Position numbers and translations under genes: made by a program. Shown one piece after another: positions 1 through 13,570 of a DNA stretch of 64,000 nt. The stretch's first letter is position 1. Every line of letters starts with the position of its first letter. The notes under the pieces were generated by a model. That model did not search any database and was not told the origin of the DNA. It worked only from the letters and a program-made list of their open reading frames with translations. Origin of the DNA: Prunella strophiata (lineage: Eukaryota; Chordata; Aves; Passeriformes; Prunellidae); the NCBI GenBank assembly GCA_036583965.1, contig JAZBQD010000027.1, positions 20,821,001 to 20,885,000 of the forward strand. The letters run 5' to 3'.

Positions 1-3000
1 AAACAAGTGTATATATAGTAGAAAGCATTAAAATGTAGGATCAGTCAGTATATTTTGAAGAAGCACATTCCATTCCATCCTGTGTAGGCCTACACCTCTT
101 CTAATAATAACCAACTCATCAGGAAAAAGGTTTCAGTTCTTATATTCCTGATATTAACACCTTTACTGGAACAGCATAGCACAAACACCACAGGCAGCAA
201 CATACATTATCTTTGTTATGCATTCTTATTAATAAAATAAAATGCTAAGTATGCATTTAATCCAAACTCTTTTAAAATAGTTGAGAGGACACTAGGAAGA
301 ATATGTGCTTATCCCTGCACAAGTTTTGAGTTCCTACTTGGAATTCTGCCTGCAAGAGAGATTGGAGCTAGGTGGTTGCCTCATTTCCAGGGGAACACCA
401 GGATGGGTGAAAGCAGCAGAGGCATGGGAGCTATTCACTGCCCAGGACCCAGATCATGTAGATGAACACTGCTGAGGTTTGATTTTAACATGTGAAATTG
501 CTCTGTCAGATGGGGCAATAAGAACCTCCTGCTTTGGCATTTCTGATCTAAAACTTTTTGAAAGTTGTTTGTCTTTTGCTGTTGAAAACAAAGTTTTGTC
601 ATAATTTGGACCAGAGGTACTACCAAATTTTAACTCTTTTCCCCTAGAGGGATGATTCAGTTTCAGACACAGGGTAAGAACAGGGAGGTAATAGTAAATT
701 GCTGCCACAAATGAGCACATGAACTGCTTGTGCTTTTCTGATATTTTGCCCCTTACTGCCATATATACATATTTTCATGTTTTACCTGAGCAGACCCCCT
801 TTTTTAAAGAGAATTATGTCCACAGTTTACTCCAGTTCCAAACTAATGCAGATTTTAAACTCGGTGTTGAAAGGCACAGGTTTCCATTTTGTATCTAAGT
901 AGTTTAGGGAAATAAAGCAGAAGAGTCAACAATGCCTGTGAGGGGACACTTGCCCAGCCTGGCTACAAACCCAGTCATGTTCACAGCACATCCAACCAAA
1001 AGTGTTGCAAGCATTGCCAGCAACACAAGAGCTGGCAAACCACACTGGAACCTCGCTGCAGTTCATTGACTCATAAGGCAGAGAGGAGACCGTATAAACA
1101 GCTCCTGAAAGCTGTGCCACTGAGCCACCAGGAAAGGCAGCTTCTTCCAAGAACAGGATCTGCCACAGCAGTGCTGTTTCATCAGGAACATGTCTAGAGC
1201 CTGAGGAAGAGAGAAGGGGAGGGCAGCTGGCACACTGCATCTCCCCAGCTTCCTCCTCGTAGACTTCAGAAAGGTGCAGGAAGAGGGAAAGTGGTACTGG
1301 CCCAGCAGGGCCCTCCAAGGGCCCATTTGCAAGAGCAGCACAGCACTTATAACAGCAAAGCTGCCAACAGGGTAGTTCATGTGCAAGAGCCTCAGTGGGC
1401 ACCAGGGCCTGCAGGGGTCTCTGCCCTGCCCTGCTCCCAGGCAGGGACCTTGTCTGGCGAGTCCGAGAATGGTGACACCACAAACAAAAACCATGCCAAG
1501 ATATTTCAGCTCTGCTGCTCTGCCCCAGTAAAGTTTGTGAGAAGGAGCCTCAGAGACCCAGTACAATCTTTCAGGAGCAATGCCAGTGCCCATGTGGGGA
1601 GGCAGCCCAGCTTCTGTGGGACACACAATGCCAAGGTCTCCAGGACAGTGACTGAAGAGCCCACAGCACTGTCTGTAAGTGCAGGAGTGTTAAATGTAAC
1701 AGCATCCAGGAGAAACTGCAGTTTGGATTAACTAAATTATTCCTGCATTTACAGTCAAATTCAGAATTATCCTTTCTTTCTCTGCCAAATTTTTCTATTT
1801 CTGAGCTACTGTAGCCCAGATGAAAAGAAGGTGAAAGGATTTCTGCCTTGGAAAGAAAGGTGTCTTTTCATTTTCCCTGCCTTGTCTAGTTCTAAATTTT
1901 TTTTTAAAACTTATAGAGCAGCTAAAATTGAAATCTAGAAATAGTGATATGATACCTATTAACTCTATTTTCTATACTATTAAAGCAAATGTGTAAGACT
2001 GAAGTGCTTTTATGGTATCCTTGATTATTTCTAACAGTACTTGGTGGGGGGTGACCATCAGCTCAGCTCTGGGATGAGTATATCTATTATAAATCTGTCA
2101 TATTTCAAAAGGAACAGCAGAGGTGTTATTCTCCAGCTGGAAAGTTGTATTTGTCTTGTTCAAGGATATTGTCTTCGTTATTGTTTCCCCTCTTGTAGAT
2201 TTGCCACTGTAACACTTGGCATTCAATGGATCACATCCAGCAGGTAACTGAAAGGACATGCCTCTATTCTGAGAGAAAGTAGCTACTTCCTTACTATCTA
2301 CATGAAATTGCTAGGTATTATATTATTAAATACATTTTAAAAGTGTGTGCCTAATTGCTTCATAAAAAAGCAAATCAGGTAAAAACATTGGAATTGGAAA
2401 ATACTTTGCACCAAGCTTCTTTGCAGGTTTGTGACCTGCAAAATGCAGTTAGCTTGTTTAAGTTGTGATTTTTTTCTTTTATGATATGTGGGAAGCTATT
2501 AAATTGAAATGAGCCTCTTCAAATACAGTTTACACATTGGACCAAAGTCTAAAAAGAGGAAAAGAGTATTTTGCTAGATATGCTCATATAAATGGAATAA
2601 TAGCAATTAATAATAATGGAACAACAAACTTTAATTAAGCATTTGTAAAGGTTTCTGAATTTCTCCTACAAACACCTCTGTGGAAGAAAAAGACAAAATA
2701 TTTGATGCAGGAATACTAAATTACAAAGCACCCTATTCTCTGATGGAAAGCAAGAGAGGGTGACTGCCCAGATTTACTTCTCACTGGCTCCTATACCATT
2801 GATTCCTTTTGGCACTTTCTATCTAGAACACAATTAAGTTGTTCAGTCTTCATCATCATGCTACCTGCTGAGCTTTGCACTGCCTGAATTGTGTTGCTTT
2901 ATTTGGAAATAATTAAAATTATCTACTAGAAAGATTGAAAATGTTTGATGCTTGGGTTTTGGAGTAAGTGGCTGTTCTTGGTCATCTGTCAAGAGTATAA

Positions 3001-4077
3001 AGAACACATTATTGTTGCATGTGCTGTGTACAACTCATGAAAATAAATGTGAGGCAAAACAAGAAGTGTAGATCATGATTTTTTGCTTTTAAAATCTGTG
3101 CTAATTTTACACAATTATCATGACAATTTTATCATTATCATGACATCACCCATCTGATTCTTCTCTTAGTTCTCAGAGAGTTAAGACAGAAATTAGTGTA
3201 TGGGAGATGAAACAGTCTTAGGTCCTCTACTTCAGAAAATCTTACCGATATCAAGGCCAGCAGGCCATTTCAACCATGTCTCTCCTCAAAACTACTCAAA
3301 ATTAGGTTAATTTCACTCCCAGCAGATGAAGTTATTGTGCAGCAATGGAGGTACATGGACAGTAACAAAGAGGCACTCCTCTTACAAAGAGCAGCCCAGC
3401 TGGTGATATAAAACACTGGCCAGCAGTTACAGCATTTGCTGCTGTCCTGCATGAATTGTGGGATGAGGAGCACTCTGCAATTCAATTTTAAGAAAAGAGT
3501 AGTATGCTTGAAAAGTAATTGAGAAAACTTGTGGACATCCATGACTAGGAAATTTCTAAGTAACATGTACTGTGAATATATCCCTGGCTAGAGGGGGCAC
3601 TGGCAGGACTTTTTTTCCCCACAGAAAATTACACCAGGTGCAATGTAAAGCAACCAAAATGTGCTTTTAAATGATGATTAGGTGAGGAACTCAAACCCCA
3701 GCATCAGTAATAACAGACAACTATTGTTGCAAGGCAGAGAGAGAACAGACACCAGCACTTACCAGTGTTCCCCAACTAAAATTGCTGATCCAATGTAAGA
3801 TATTATCCTTATAAAAACCCTGCTCATTTAAATCCTAAAATACCAGCACTACAAAACCAGTACTATCAGTCTTTTTCTTATACAAATATACACATATCTC
3901 CATTATAAATGCTTGTATTGATGAGCAAATTGTTTAGGATATTTCTTAAGGTTTTTAGCACAGTAATGACCATCAAGTTATTGAGGAGGGCTATGACAGA
4001 AAGGAGGATTTTTCTAGCTCATTTACCACGAATAATGGTCAATCCTTATGAATCCTAATGATCTTTATGACCCTGAG
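1..4077. other. upstream flank, no supported gene
   Basis: AT-rich non-coding sequence. A locally GC-richer stretch at about 920-1730 contains open frames on both strands (up to 187 codons). They overlap each other, show no family I recognise, have low-complexity Cys/Ser/Leu-rich composition and lack convincing splice or promoter context, so I do not call them genes. I see no clear transposon in this block. Confidence 0.6.
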
Positions 4078-4214
4078 ACAAGCCCAGTGGGTTAGAGCAT
4101 GGTGCTAATGACACCAAGCTTGTGTCAATCCCTGTATGGGCCATTCACTTAAGAGTTGGATTTGATTATCCTCATGGGTCCCTTTCAACTCAGAAAATTC
4201 TGAGATCTGTGATT
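4078..4214 (+). mobile_element. tRNA-Ile-derived SINE with CR1-like tail (TguSINE1-type), degraded copy
   Basis: The head resembles tRNA-Ile: an A-box-like AGCCCAGTGG at 4081-4090, GGTTAGAGCATGGTG, and CTAATGA like an Ile-AAT anticodon loop. A linker GGCCATTCACTTAAGAG follows. The tail, GGGTCCCTTTCAACTCAG then ATTCTGAGATCTGTGATT, is the CR1 3' end signature. Compared with the copy at 52389, about three bases (GGT) are missing where the B box should be, so the internal Pol III promoter looks broken. SINEs of this build are known from passerines and are moved by CR1 machinery. Ends are approximate and no target duplication is expected for a CR1-type insertion. Confidence 0.85.
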
Positions 4215-5065
4215 ATGATTTATGACCAGTCAAGAAGCATGTATAAATTAAAGCTACCTCTCCTCCAGGATAGATGTGACTATCAAATTCCTCCATTTAC
4301 TCACAGATAAAACTACACAAACAGCACCTAAAATGCAGGTATTTGGTGTTCTAAACCAACACAAGGAACAAAGGCTGCTTAAGAATCCTAATCCAATCCC
4401 CTGTAGACTGCATTTAGATTACACTTCTCAATTTCAGAATACCTCCATAACCCCAAGAGCCACAGACAAAATCCAGAATACCCCATTTGAACGATCACCT
4501 TTTATGTTCCCCAAAACACAGATTGCAAAATTTAACATGAGGATGGAGGTGTGCTTGTACAGCAATGAGAAAGCCTACCATCTCTCAAGGAGCTGGCTTT
4601 CACAAGGCTAAACCACCTTTTCTTCTTTCCTTTCCCCTCTACACCATCCGTTTCTTTTCACAGCGAGAGGAGAACTGAAATTGCTTGCACTCACTCTATA
4701 GAAGTTCAGCCTGCACTAAATCCCAACATTAGTGCTAGGGAAGACCTGCCCACACCAAAAGCAGGGACTTAAATGGCAGTAAACAACTTCCCAAAGGTGT
4801 CCCAGCTTCCTACTCCATGCCACATCCCCCTTGCCCACCCAACAGGGCCCACAACTTTGGGAAGGACAAGGAACACAGCCCTGCAGCAATAGGGTGCTTC
4901 TGCCAGCCAGAGTGTAGGAACAGGGCTGGCAAAGGAGACAGTGCTGCTGCTGATTCAGCAGCCTCCAGGCCAGAGGTCACTCTGTGCAGAAGGCAGCAGT
5001 GACCATGGGCAGCAGAATTAGGATCAGGCAGAGGAAGAATGAGGGTCATTAAAATGCTTGCAGGG

Positions 5066-5107
5066 AAAAAAAAAAAAAAAAAAAAAAAACAAAAAAAAAC
5101 CAAAAAA
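5066..5107 (+). repeat. A-rich run (A24, then A9 and A7 with C interruptions)
   Basis: Twenty-four A are followed by C, nine A, CC, seven A, C. It could be a simple A-rich microsatellite or the tail of a retrocopy. The GC-richer 250 bases before it show no recognisable gene, so I treat it as simple sequence. Confidence 0.9.
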
Positions 5108-6727
5108 ACAAACAGCCTGGCAAGTTTGGAAACCACTGTAGTAAGTAGAAATTCATAAAATAAATCTTACTGCAAAATATATTTTTCTGAGGTTTTCTTT
5201 TTATAGCAAGCTTTATTTTTTGAAAATTGATATTCAGTTTTACGAGATATTTACAGCTCTTACGAGCACAGCAATTCCTGCTTTCCTTACTGTTTTGATG
5301 TTAGAATTTGATGAACACCTTTGGATGTGCTGATCTTTATTATCTACTGCAGCAACACTAAACACCTTAAAGGAAAAGGATGTTGGCTCACCTGTTTGTA
5401 AGAGCCATCCATTACAATATGCAGATAATTGGGCTGCACACAAACTCTAATCACAATAAGTAGGATGCTGGAAATATTTGCCACTGCCAAAACAAAAAGG
5501 AAAAACAAAACTCACCAAATCAAGGATTCTCATTTTTATTATTTTTGGTTGTAAAACAGCTGAAGTGATTCTGTTCGGAAGACACTGAACTTCATGTCCA
5601 TGAAGCCAATTAGCATAGTCACTGTTTGTTCATTACTCAAACCTATGTCCTCCAATTTACACTACCCATATGCTGGGCTAATTTTGTACAGCATAAGATG
5701 CCAGAGAAACGTGCCAGATCCCTAATACATAAAAATTACAGATACTGCAGTGGCTCAGCTGACAGGCAGGACTGCTTCCAGGATGGAGTTTCGGACCAGT
5801 CTGTCACAAAATTCACCCTACCCATATGAATCCTTTAAATCTTTTTTTCCTAGGCTAAAATTAGATTTTAGCAATGCAAGGGGGCAGAAGGGGAAGGATT
5901 TTCCGTGATAACTGATTTTGGTGGTGACTGTGCAGAATTGTATGGGAGGTACTGAAAAAATTTAAAAAGATCACTCTAACAGTCTGGTGGGGGGAAGGGG
6001 GTGCAAACACAGAAATAACTCTGTAAGACATAATTTTCCACACCAATCCTCTACTCTGTGCCACAAACATACAGTTTATAACATAAGAGAGACATATGAT
6101 TACATCTATGCAACAAAGCAGTGCAGAGGTGCTGCTGAGGTACAATCTGACAAGAGAAGACCAGGTTTCCTAGACAGCTGAGAGGGGAAAGCATCTCCCT
6201 GTTTTAAAGACCCTTAGACACTGGTAAATGGAGAACCTTACCAGCATCAATAAGAACACAGATAATTTCCTGTCTGATACAGAAGGCAGCAGTGAGACTT
6301 TCTGGTGTTTGAAGGAAGGAATAGGTCTTCCCTATTCAATCTCCTGGTGGCTTACAGGCACTCTCTCCACGAGAAGAGGAAGTAGGCAAGAACATGCCAG
6401 CCACTCACAGAGTGGCACCTCAACCCCACCAGGACATAGCCTACTGCAAAGCAAAACAGGGCTTTAGGAGACTCTACTCTTGCCCACCCTGGACAGATCT
6501 GAGGCTCTAGCTGCTCTCTGCTGCTCTGCCTTTCCTGATGAGCTCCAATCCTCTCTTCTCCCACAACACCAGGTGCTTTCTGTACACCCTTGTACACAGA
6601 CATGAAAACAGGAAAAAGTCACTTCTGTCTATGACAGCAAAGAAATTCAGCAAACGTTTAAACTACCAAACTAAGCAGAATACCAAGAGAAACTTCTGAA
6701 AATAAAAGCAACAGTGGTTATGGACTT

Positions 6728-6746
6728 CCCCCCCCCCCCCCCCCCC
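6728..6746 (+). repeat. poly-C run (C19)
   Basis: Nineteen consecutive C, followed by a C-rich stretch to about 6760. Long C homopolymers are uncommon in AT-rich flank and are prone to length errors and polymorphism. Confidence 0.95.
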
Positions 6747-9700
6747 TCCACCCCTACTCCTACTAAGGAAGACAAAGTAATGGTGCAGAGGCCATGTGAG
6801 CTGCCCACCATGCACTGGCAGTTCATTACAGAGCTCATTCAGCAGGGAACACCAATCATACAGGCCATGGGAAAGCCAGAAACATGATTAGCACCCAAAC
6901 AGCAACAAGGGTGAGGGTCCTCTGTAAGGGCAGGAATTCAGATGTGCAGCCTCCTTCATCTTCATTATCCCATAACACAAGCACATAGAGCTGCAAAAGG
7001 AAGATCCTCCTGCCGAGACCTATTGCAGATGCAAACATAACTGTCTCCAGAAATTAGCAAGGCAAATAGATCAGCAGAGTCTTATTGAGGCTTGTGACCG
7101 CTATTATACTTGGCTGCCACAGCTTTCCTGGTGGAAATCAAACACTAAGTGAAAGAGAAGAAAAAAACCTTTTGCACCTTGCCTGTCAGTGAGCCATGTG
7201 CAATCCAGCCTGTAAATAGCTGAGCTAATTCACAGCTGTCATATTTTTAAATGCCACCGAGGTGCCAAAGGGAATGCAGACATCCAGAGCCATGCATCGT
7301 CCCCGATCAGCAAGAACAACGCTCCCCACCCCTGCTCCTCTTCTGCCAAAGGCTGCTGGGCTAATACAGCTGATAAGTGTAATTCAGAAGGCCAACTGTC
7401 AAAGCAGATGAAGTGCATGTTTTCTTCCCAGCCTTGTAATGCAAATCAGTACATCCTGTCAAAGAATGACAATTTCAGGTTTCTTACTTGTACCTGAATG
7501 GAAAAGGCACTGGTTCTCAAGATTTGCAAAGTCATGTCCTCTTTATGCACAGGCCAGGGGGGCAGCCAGCTACACTCTGAGCCTTGCCAATGTGCTCCAT
7601 GGCAGACCTAGAGCACACGGGCAGAGGCTGGATCAGACAGTTCTGATGTACAGTCATGTCTGATAGGAGAAGCTCCTTTTGTGTACAGTGCTTAATTCTA
7701 GAGAAAAATGAAAACTCCCTGTTTGTTATTAATTAGGAAAGTAATAAAACTGTGCCCAGAAGTACTTTTACATCTTGTGACCTTGTCAAAAAGCTGATGT
7801 CATCTATGTTAGTGCACACACAAAAGTATTCCTCATGTCTTGCCCCTGGCATGAGAATCTCATTGCTTCAGAAAATATATTTAACATTATAGGAGTTTAA
7901 GCCTCTGTTGAAGCCTTTTAAAAATGCCACATTCAGCTCTTCAAACCTCCAATCCCAGAGCCTTCCTGAGAATAATGGAGAAGTTAAATCAACTTTACTC
8001 TGGGATTATCTTGCCCATCCAAGTCTTCCCTTGGTCAGAAGTAATTTATTGGAAGATTACTACTACTAAAAACAATTCTCTATCCTCCTTGGAAGTATTT
8101 CCTTCCAACGGCTAAAGAGCTTATGCTAGCTAGACTTGGAAAAGCTGGCTAATCAGAAGGACATCTCTGTTAATTTCTCTAATGTTCTTTGCAAACTGCT
8201 GGCATTGCAAACAGCCTGCTCAGGTGTGTGGACAAGCATCCTGTCCATTTTTCCTGCACTTATTAGAGACACAAATTCAGCCTCCACTAAAGCTGTGCAC
8301 ATTATCCTGCTTTTACTAGTATCTCTGACATGTGAGTGGTAGGTGAGCTATCTCATTAACAGCAACTGCTTTCTGTCTGGGTATTAGTGATTTACAGTAC
8401 AATGGCTGGAGCTCTCTTTGCATAGCTGTATAGCATAGTAAAAAAAGTGTTAATGAATTTGTAAAGTATGGGAGCAGACAGGGTCAATGACATATTTATT
8501 ATCTTAAAAAGATAGATTAATCAGGCCTTGCTAGAACAGAATAAAAGGTGGATCTCTCAGTAGATACATGTGAAATCCCTATCTGTTAGTCTATGACACA
8601 GCATAAGTAAAAAGAGCTTAAATACCACATTTTTTGTTCAAAAGAAACTTTTTCAGAGAACCAGTCCTTTGAAAGGGTGGAGACACCTTTCGATCTGTTT
8701 CAATTATCCCTGATTCTTGCTCAATAGCAATAAAATGTGAAAACAGCATTGGCCTTCTCTCAAGGGGAGCTATTGTTAGGCATATCCACAGCTGTTCTCA
8801 GTTTCTAGGTACCCCATGCACCCCAGCACTGCTCTGTGCAGCCTGGTCTCCAGGCTGCCCTGCCCCTGGTAGCTGGAGAGCAACTCCTGCACATGGGCAG
8901 AGAGGGGATACCCTGTACCCAGTAGGAACAGGATCAGGCTCCCACAGCTCACCACAAACCTTTATTCCACCAAGAGCCCTTAGACAGTGAGAAACAGGCT
9001 GAGAATGTAAAATGTTAATTCAAATGCTTTGATGGTAAGCAGACTGGATTTTAGCTGCATTGCTTTAAAAAAAAAATGAACAAATATAAAGGGATCATAA
9101 AAGTGTAACTTCAGATTTCTCAGAGAAGTAGAGCTGGGTTCCACCAATGATGCCCTGACATAAGCAGCATTAGAATAGAGGTTTTCCTCTTTTCTGACAT
9201 CCCTTCTCCTATTTGGTGGTATGAGCTGTATCAGTACAAAATCTCTCTGGCATTTCAGATGCATGTTCTACCTGCCCTCCTCTCTCCCCACCCTCTCAAT
9301 ACTCTGTCATTTACAAAAGGAAGGATTTTGATTAATGAGTTCTTCCTGCCAAAAAGATAGCCTCACAAGCAGCAGAACAAAAATAAGTTAGATTCTATGG
9401 AGCCCATAAATACAATATTTCTGCACAAAAATCTCCAATTAGTCGCCAGGCACACTTGCTTATGAGTCATTAATGAATACTTCTATATGCTGAACATTCA
9501 TATCTTTCTGTTTGTGACACCGCCTCCAAGCCTGACCCCCTGTCATCACATCAAAAGGATCAAGATTTTAAATGAGGTATTAGCAATTTCTTAAATAGCT
9601 TTTTTTAGCAGCAGGGGAAAACTATTGAACCGTGACTGTTCAGTCATAGGCAACTATTGAAATCCCAACACCTCATCTCCTCCATCCTTCAGCAGATGAA

Positions 9701-10789
9701 GGCAGGAATGCCATGTATTTCACCATATATAGCATTGCTGTATAAGAGTGATGAAATTTTCAGTTATTTAGAACCCAGCCAAGCAGTGAAGTCTCTATGG
9801 GCAGCTTCCTGCACTCACATGGAAGTTTACAGGTATAAACAGCAGAAAAGCCAAGTTCTGTAAGGCAGCATCAGGAACTCACCTGTAATTTACTTTGGTT
9901 TCTAAAACACAATTTGATTCCACCAGGTATACAGATTAGAGAGAAACTTAATTAGTATGTCTTTTATTCTGCTATTCTTTCTACTGGCCCTAAAACTGCC
10001 TTTTTAATTATCTACAATTTATTATGTGTTTTAAAGTGAGGTAATTACCAAATTTGGGCAAATCACATTTGTTTTCAACGTACCACAGCTGATACCATTT
10101 GGTTCTTGGACCACATCACTACCAACAATACCAGTGAGTATCACAAGACAAGTAAACAAGGGGTTTGAGTGACTTTGGCAAGCAGGGAAATGGTTTACCT
10201 CTGCTCTCAGCCATCCCCTGCACACCCAGGATAAACTTTCCCTTTCACTCACCCCCATAGAAGTACCAGAACTATTCATCTGATTTGTCTTCCTCCCCAG
10301 AGCCCTCTCCACCCACAATATGTTTGTTCCTGTTTGGTATGGGATTTGTTTAAAATCCCCAAATCTCTATGGTACAAAGATGCCCCCAGGTTTGGCACAG
10401 CAGGGCTGGCCATGGCACGGTCCCCAGCTTTGTCCCAGTGCTGGACACAATTCCTACCCCCTCCACAAAGCTTTCCCATTTAAGTCCAGCACATCAGCAG
10501 CTGTGAGGCAAGGTGGCCTCTCCTGGGAACATGTGTCATTGTTCACCTTCCCCTCTGATGAATCAGAATTTTACCACAACCTGGTTCACCCAAAAATGAA
10601 GCACTAAGATTCAGATACATTCAGCTGCCCTTGCTGCCTAATAAATGAGTGCTGTCAAAAGAAATCCAGTTCTGGTTATTTTGAGGCTTGCATAGGGTCA
10701 TTGTATGATGATTGTTCCTTGGGAGGGAAAAAAAGGCAATTTTTGTGCTGGATTGCTCCGTTTAGACACAAAAAGCCATGTAAGGCAGA

Positions 10790-11200
10790 GGATGTTAAAA
10801 AAAAAATTGAAGTATGTGCAGAAGAGGCTCACATACACTATTTTAGGCTGGAGGAAATACCTTACAGTAAGAAACCTGAACAGCTCAATCTGTTTATCTT
10901 ATCAAGAAGAAGATTGAGTGGAGAGTTGATTACAACAGATAAGCACCTTGTGGGGAGAAAATACCAGGCACTAAAGGGTTCTTTAATCTAGCAGAAAAAA
11001 AGGGTAAGAAGAAGCAATGACTGAAAGCAGATTAATTCAAACTAAAAATTAGGAATATATTTTTTAATAATTAATTCAGCAACATATTGAGCATGACAGC
11101 AAACAGGGAGAAACTGAGTAGTGTAACACAAAGAGAAGGTTTAACTGGACAACCTCAAGATCCTTCTGGCCCTGCACTCTGAATTTCAGAAGTGGGGAGG
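10790..11200 (+). mobile_element. old CR1 LINE fragment, sense orientation, 3' part
   Basis: The order of motifs matches an old CR1 3' region known in reptiles and birds: GCAGAAGAGGCTCACATAC, then CCTTACAGTAAGAAACCTGAACAGCTCAATCTG, then GATTGAGTGGAGAGTTGATTAC, then TCTTTAATCTAGCAG, and near the end CTCAAGATCCTTCTGGCC. One frame still reads EQLNLFILSRRRLSGELI, close to the C-terminal end of CR1 ORF2, where elements typically show LFSL-KRRLRGDLI. It is 5'-truncated, with indels, and is a fossil. The start is uncertain by tens of bases; the end is uncertain because the 3' hairpin and tail are eroded. Confidence 0.8.
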
Positions 11201-11490
11201 GGGGGGTGGGGAGAATTGGGAAGTATTCTGGTGTAAGAAAGTGCAATTCATATTTCTTGTCAAAATCAGACAACTTCACTTGCCCATGCTTCATTCCTTT
11301 CTTCTCCTGGTCAGTGAAAGGAATATTATAAATTCTGTTAATTGAGAACATTTCAACAGCTAAATCATTCACGTATTTCAATGCACATTTATATTATAAT
11401 GTGCACCCAGAAGTCACATCCAGACAACATTTTAATAAATACCAGGAAGTAAAATTCTTAGTATATTTTGTTAGGGAATATTTTATGTAT

Positions 11491-11630
11491 GCATATATAT
11501 ATACACTATATATATATATATATATATATACATACACTATATACATACACTATATATATCTATATATATACACTATATATATACACACACTATATATATA
11601 TACACACTATATATATATATATATATATAA
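11491..11630. repeat. compound TA / TACAC minisatellite
   Basis: About 140 bases of alternating TA runs broken by CACTATATA, CATACACTATA and CACACAC units. It is largely self-complementary and so could extrude as hairpins or a cruciform. Two small open frames across it, reading as Tyr-Ile repeats, are artefacts of the repeat. Confidence 0.95.
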
Positions 11631-12764
11631 AGTATTTCATAGTAACCAAAGTATAAAGCTGGAGAACTAGAACTGGAACCAAGCAAAAGCAGCTTCTAAA
11701 GAGTTCTTAGACATGACAACTCAAAGGGGCAAGCTGAAAGGCAGCATTCACCTCTGAAAAAGACTGAGATGCATCCCTGGACCCCTGCACATTCCACCTC
11801 ACGTTGTGGGCACAACACCTTGGCTGGGATGGGCACAGTCTCTCTGCACAGTGTCACTCAAGGGAACCTCAGACAGAGCAATAGAGCTGAAGCTTGGGGA
11901 TCTCCTGCATGTCTCACTGGCCATTTCTTCATCAGACCATTGGAGAAGAGTGGTGGAGAAAATATTTTGCTTATGGGAAAGCAATATTTTTCTGTGTTTT
12001 CAGTTTCAAATTGCTGGAAAACCAGCACTGAAAAATAAAGCTTGTATAGAAATTGACTGCTTTCCTGCAGCAGTCCCTGTTGTGCTATGGGGAGCGACAA
12101 AGCTATTGATATTTACCTTGGGGTTTATTCTTCTATTTACTGTGGATTTCAGTTAAAGCTATTGCTCTGGTAACCCTCATGCCAATTAGTATGACCTCAA
12201 TATATACTGAACATTTCTTTTAAATGCACGTGCTACAAAGAATGCAAATAACACCATGGGATCTCCTACTTTTTAATTAGAAATTGCATTTAAATGAAAT
12301 TTAATAAATCAAATTCTAGCCAGTTTTAACAACATCATCCAATGTACATTAATACCATTACATTAATGTAAATTATGTATGTAATTATGATTATAGGATT
12401 TTGCCCCGTAAAGCATGAAAAAGTCTGAATATTTACTAAAAATGAGGTAAGGAGTCACACTGTGATCATCCATCACATCACCATCATTAAAACAGGGCGT
12501 GTAGATACTAGCTGCAATTTTGCCCACTTGAACAACCTGGTGGGTAAAGAGGCTTGGCTCCTGGGAACAAAATACAGCAATCTCCCAACTCAGTATTAAG
12601 ATCATTCTCAAGAAGAAAGTTGCATACTGTACACCAAAAATACATATTGGGTCACTGCTCCAGGTGACAGCCAGAAAGCTTCAGGAATCACCATGAAATA
12701 TTTGACCAACACTGGAAATTGCTTGTGATGAGCATCCAGTTATAAGACCAATTGATGATTTCAG

Positions 12765-12784
12765 AAAAAAAAAAAAAAAAAAAA
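12765..12784 (+). repeat. poly-A run (A20)
   Basis: Twenty A followed by CACCCCAG. No recognisable retrocopy precedes it. Confidence 0.95.
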
Positions 12785-13533
12785 CACCCCAGTAAAGATA
12801 CTGCATAAGAGTTTATGCATTGGGAAGATCTCTTAAGCATTTGGGCTTTCAGTATCTATAGTAAATGCTCTTTACTAATCAGCTTAAATAATGATTTGGA
12901 ATTCCTATGGACAACAAGTCCTTTAAGGTCACACAGGAAGCCTGCTCTGATGGGCTACCTCAACTGAAAGACACTCACAGGAAAAGAAGCTTCTACACAT
13001 CAAAAAATCCACCCACCAAACAAGATTTAAAGTAAACAAAATCAGATATTTAGGCAATTAAGCAGGTATGGGATGAACACATCGAGTAGGCTAAAGTAGA
13101 GCAACCCATTCCCATAGTCACTGTGTTATGGGAACAAAAAGCATAAACTGAAGACAGCTCAACTTGTCTGTGATACCATCTCATCTATTTCATCCAAAAA
13201 TGACAAGATAGCTGAGGCAAGTCCAGCAATGCAGCAGGTATGGGATCATAGGCAAAGAAACCAGCAGGTCTCCATACACAGTTTGGCAGGGAAGTGAAGG
13301 ATGCTCTATTCTACTGGCTTGGTCTTGGCTGAGAAGATAAGCAAAAAAGGTAAGACAAGAAGAGGTTGCATTAACAACAAATTATCTACAGAAAAATTAT
13401 TACCAGATTTCAGATATGGAAAACATAGGTAGAAGTCTGGCATAATGAATTTGAGTATTACTCAGTTTAATTCCATCTGTAGTTCTGACTGTCATATGAT
13501 TTCCATGAAATAGAAAATACTAGAGAAAAGAAC

Positions 13534-13570
13534 TAAAAGAAAGAAAGAAAGAAAGAAAGAAAGAAAAAAG
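13534..13570 (+). repeat. GAAA tetranucleotide microsatellite
   Basis: About eight units of AAGA/GAAA between ACTA and AAAAGGCAG. An ordinary, likely polymorphic microsatellite. Confidence 0.95.

Larger units (their letters stand above)
4215..10789. other. upstream flank, no supported gene
   Basis: Non-coding sequence with scattered chance open frames under about 100 codons. It includes a poly-A/A-rich run at 5066, a poly-C run at 6728 and a moderately GC-rich stretch at 4800-5060. I see no conserved protein and no further interspersed repeat that I can name. Confidence 0.55.

Noticed and set aside
926..1731. Overlapping 185- and 187-codon minus frames and a 146-codon plus frame
   Set aside because: They overlap in different frames, have no recognisable domain, and the sequence is simply GC-richer than its surroundings.
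11401..11670. 89-codon frame rich in Tyr-Ile
   Set aside because: Direct product of the TA repeat.
12242..12249. Single octamer ATGCAAAT upstream of NTNG1
   Set aside because: One perfect 8-mer is expected by chance in a window of this size.
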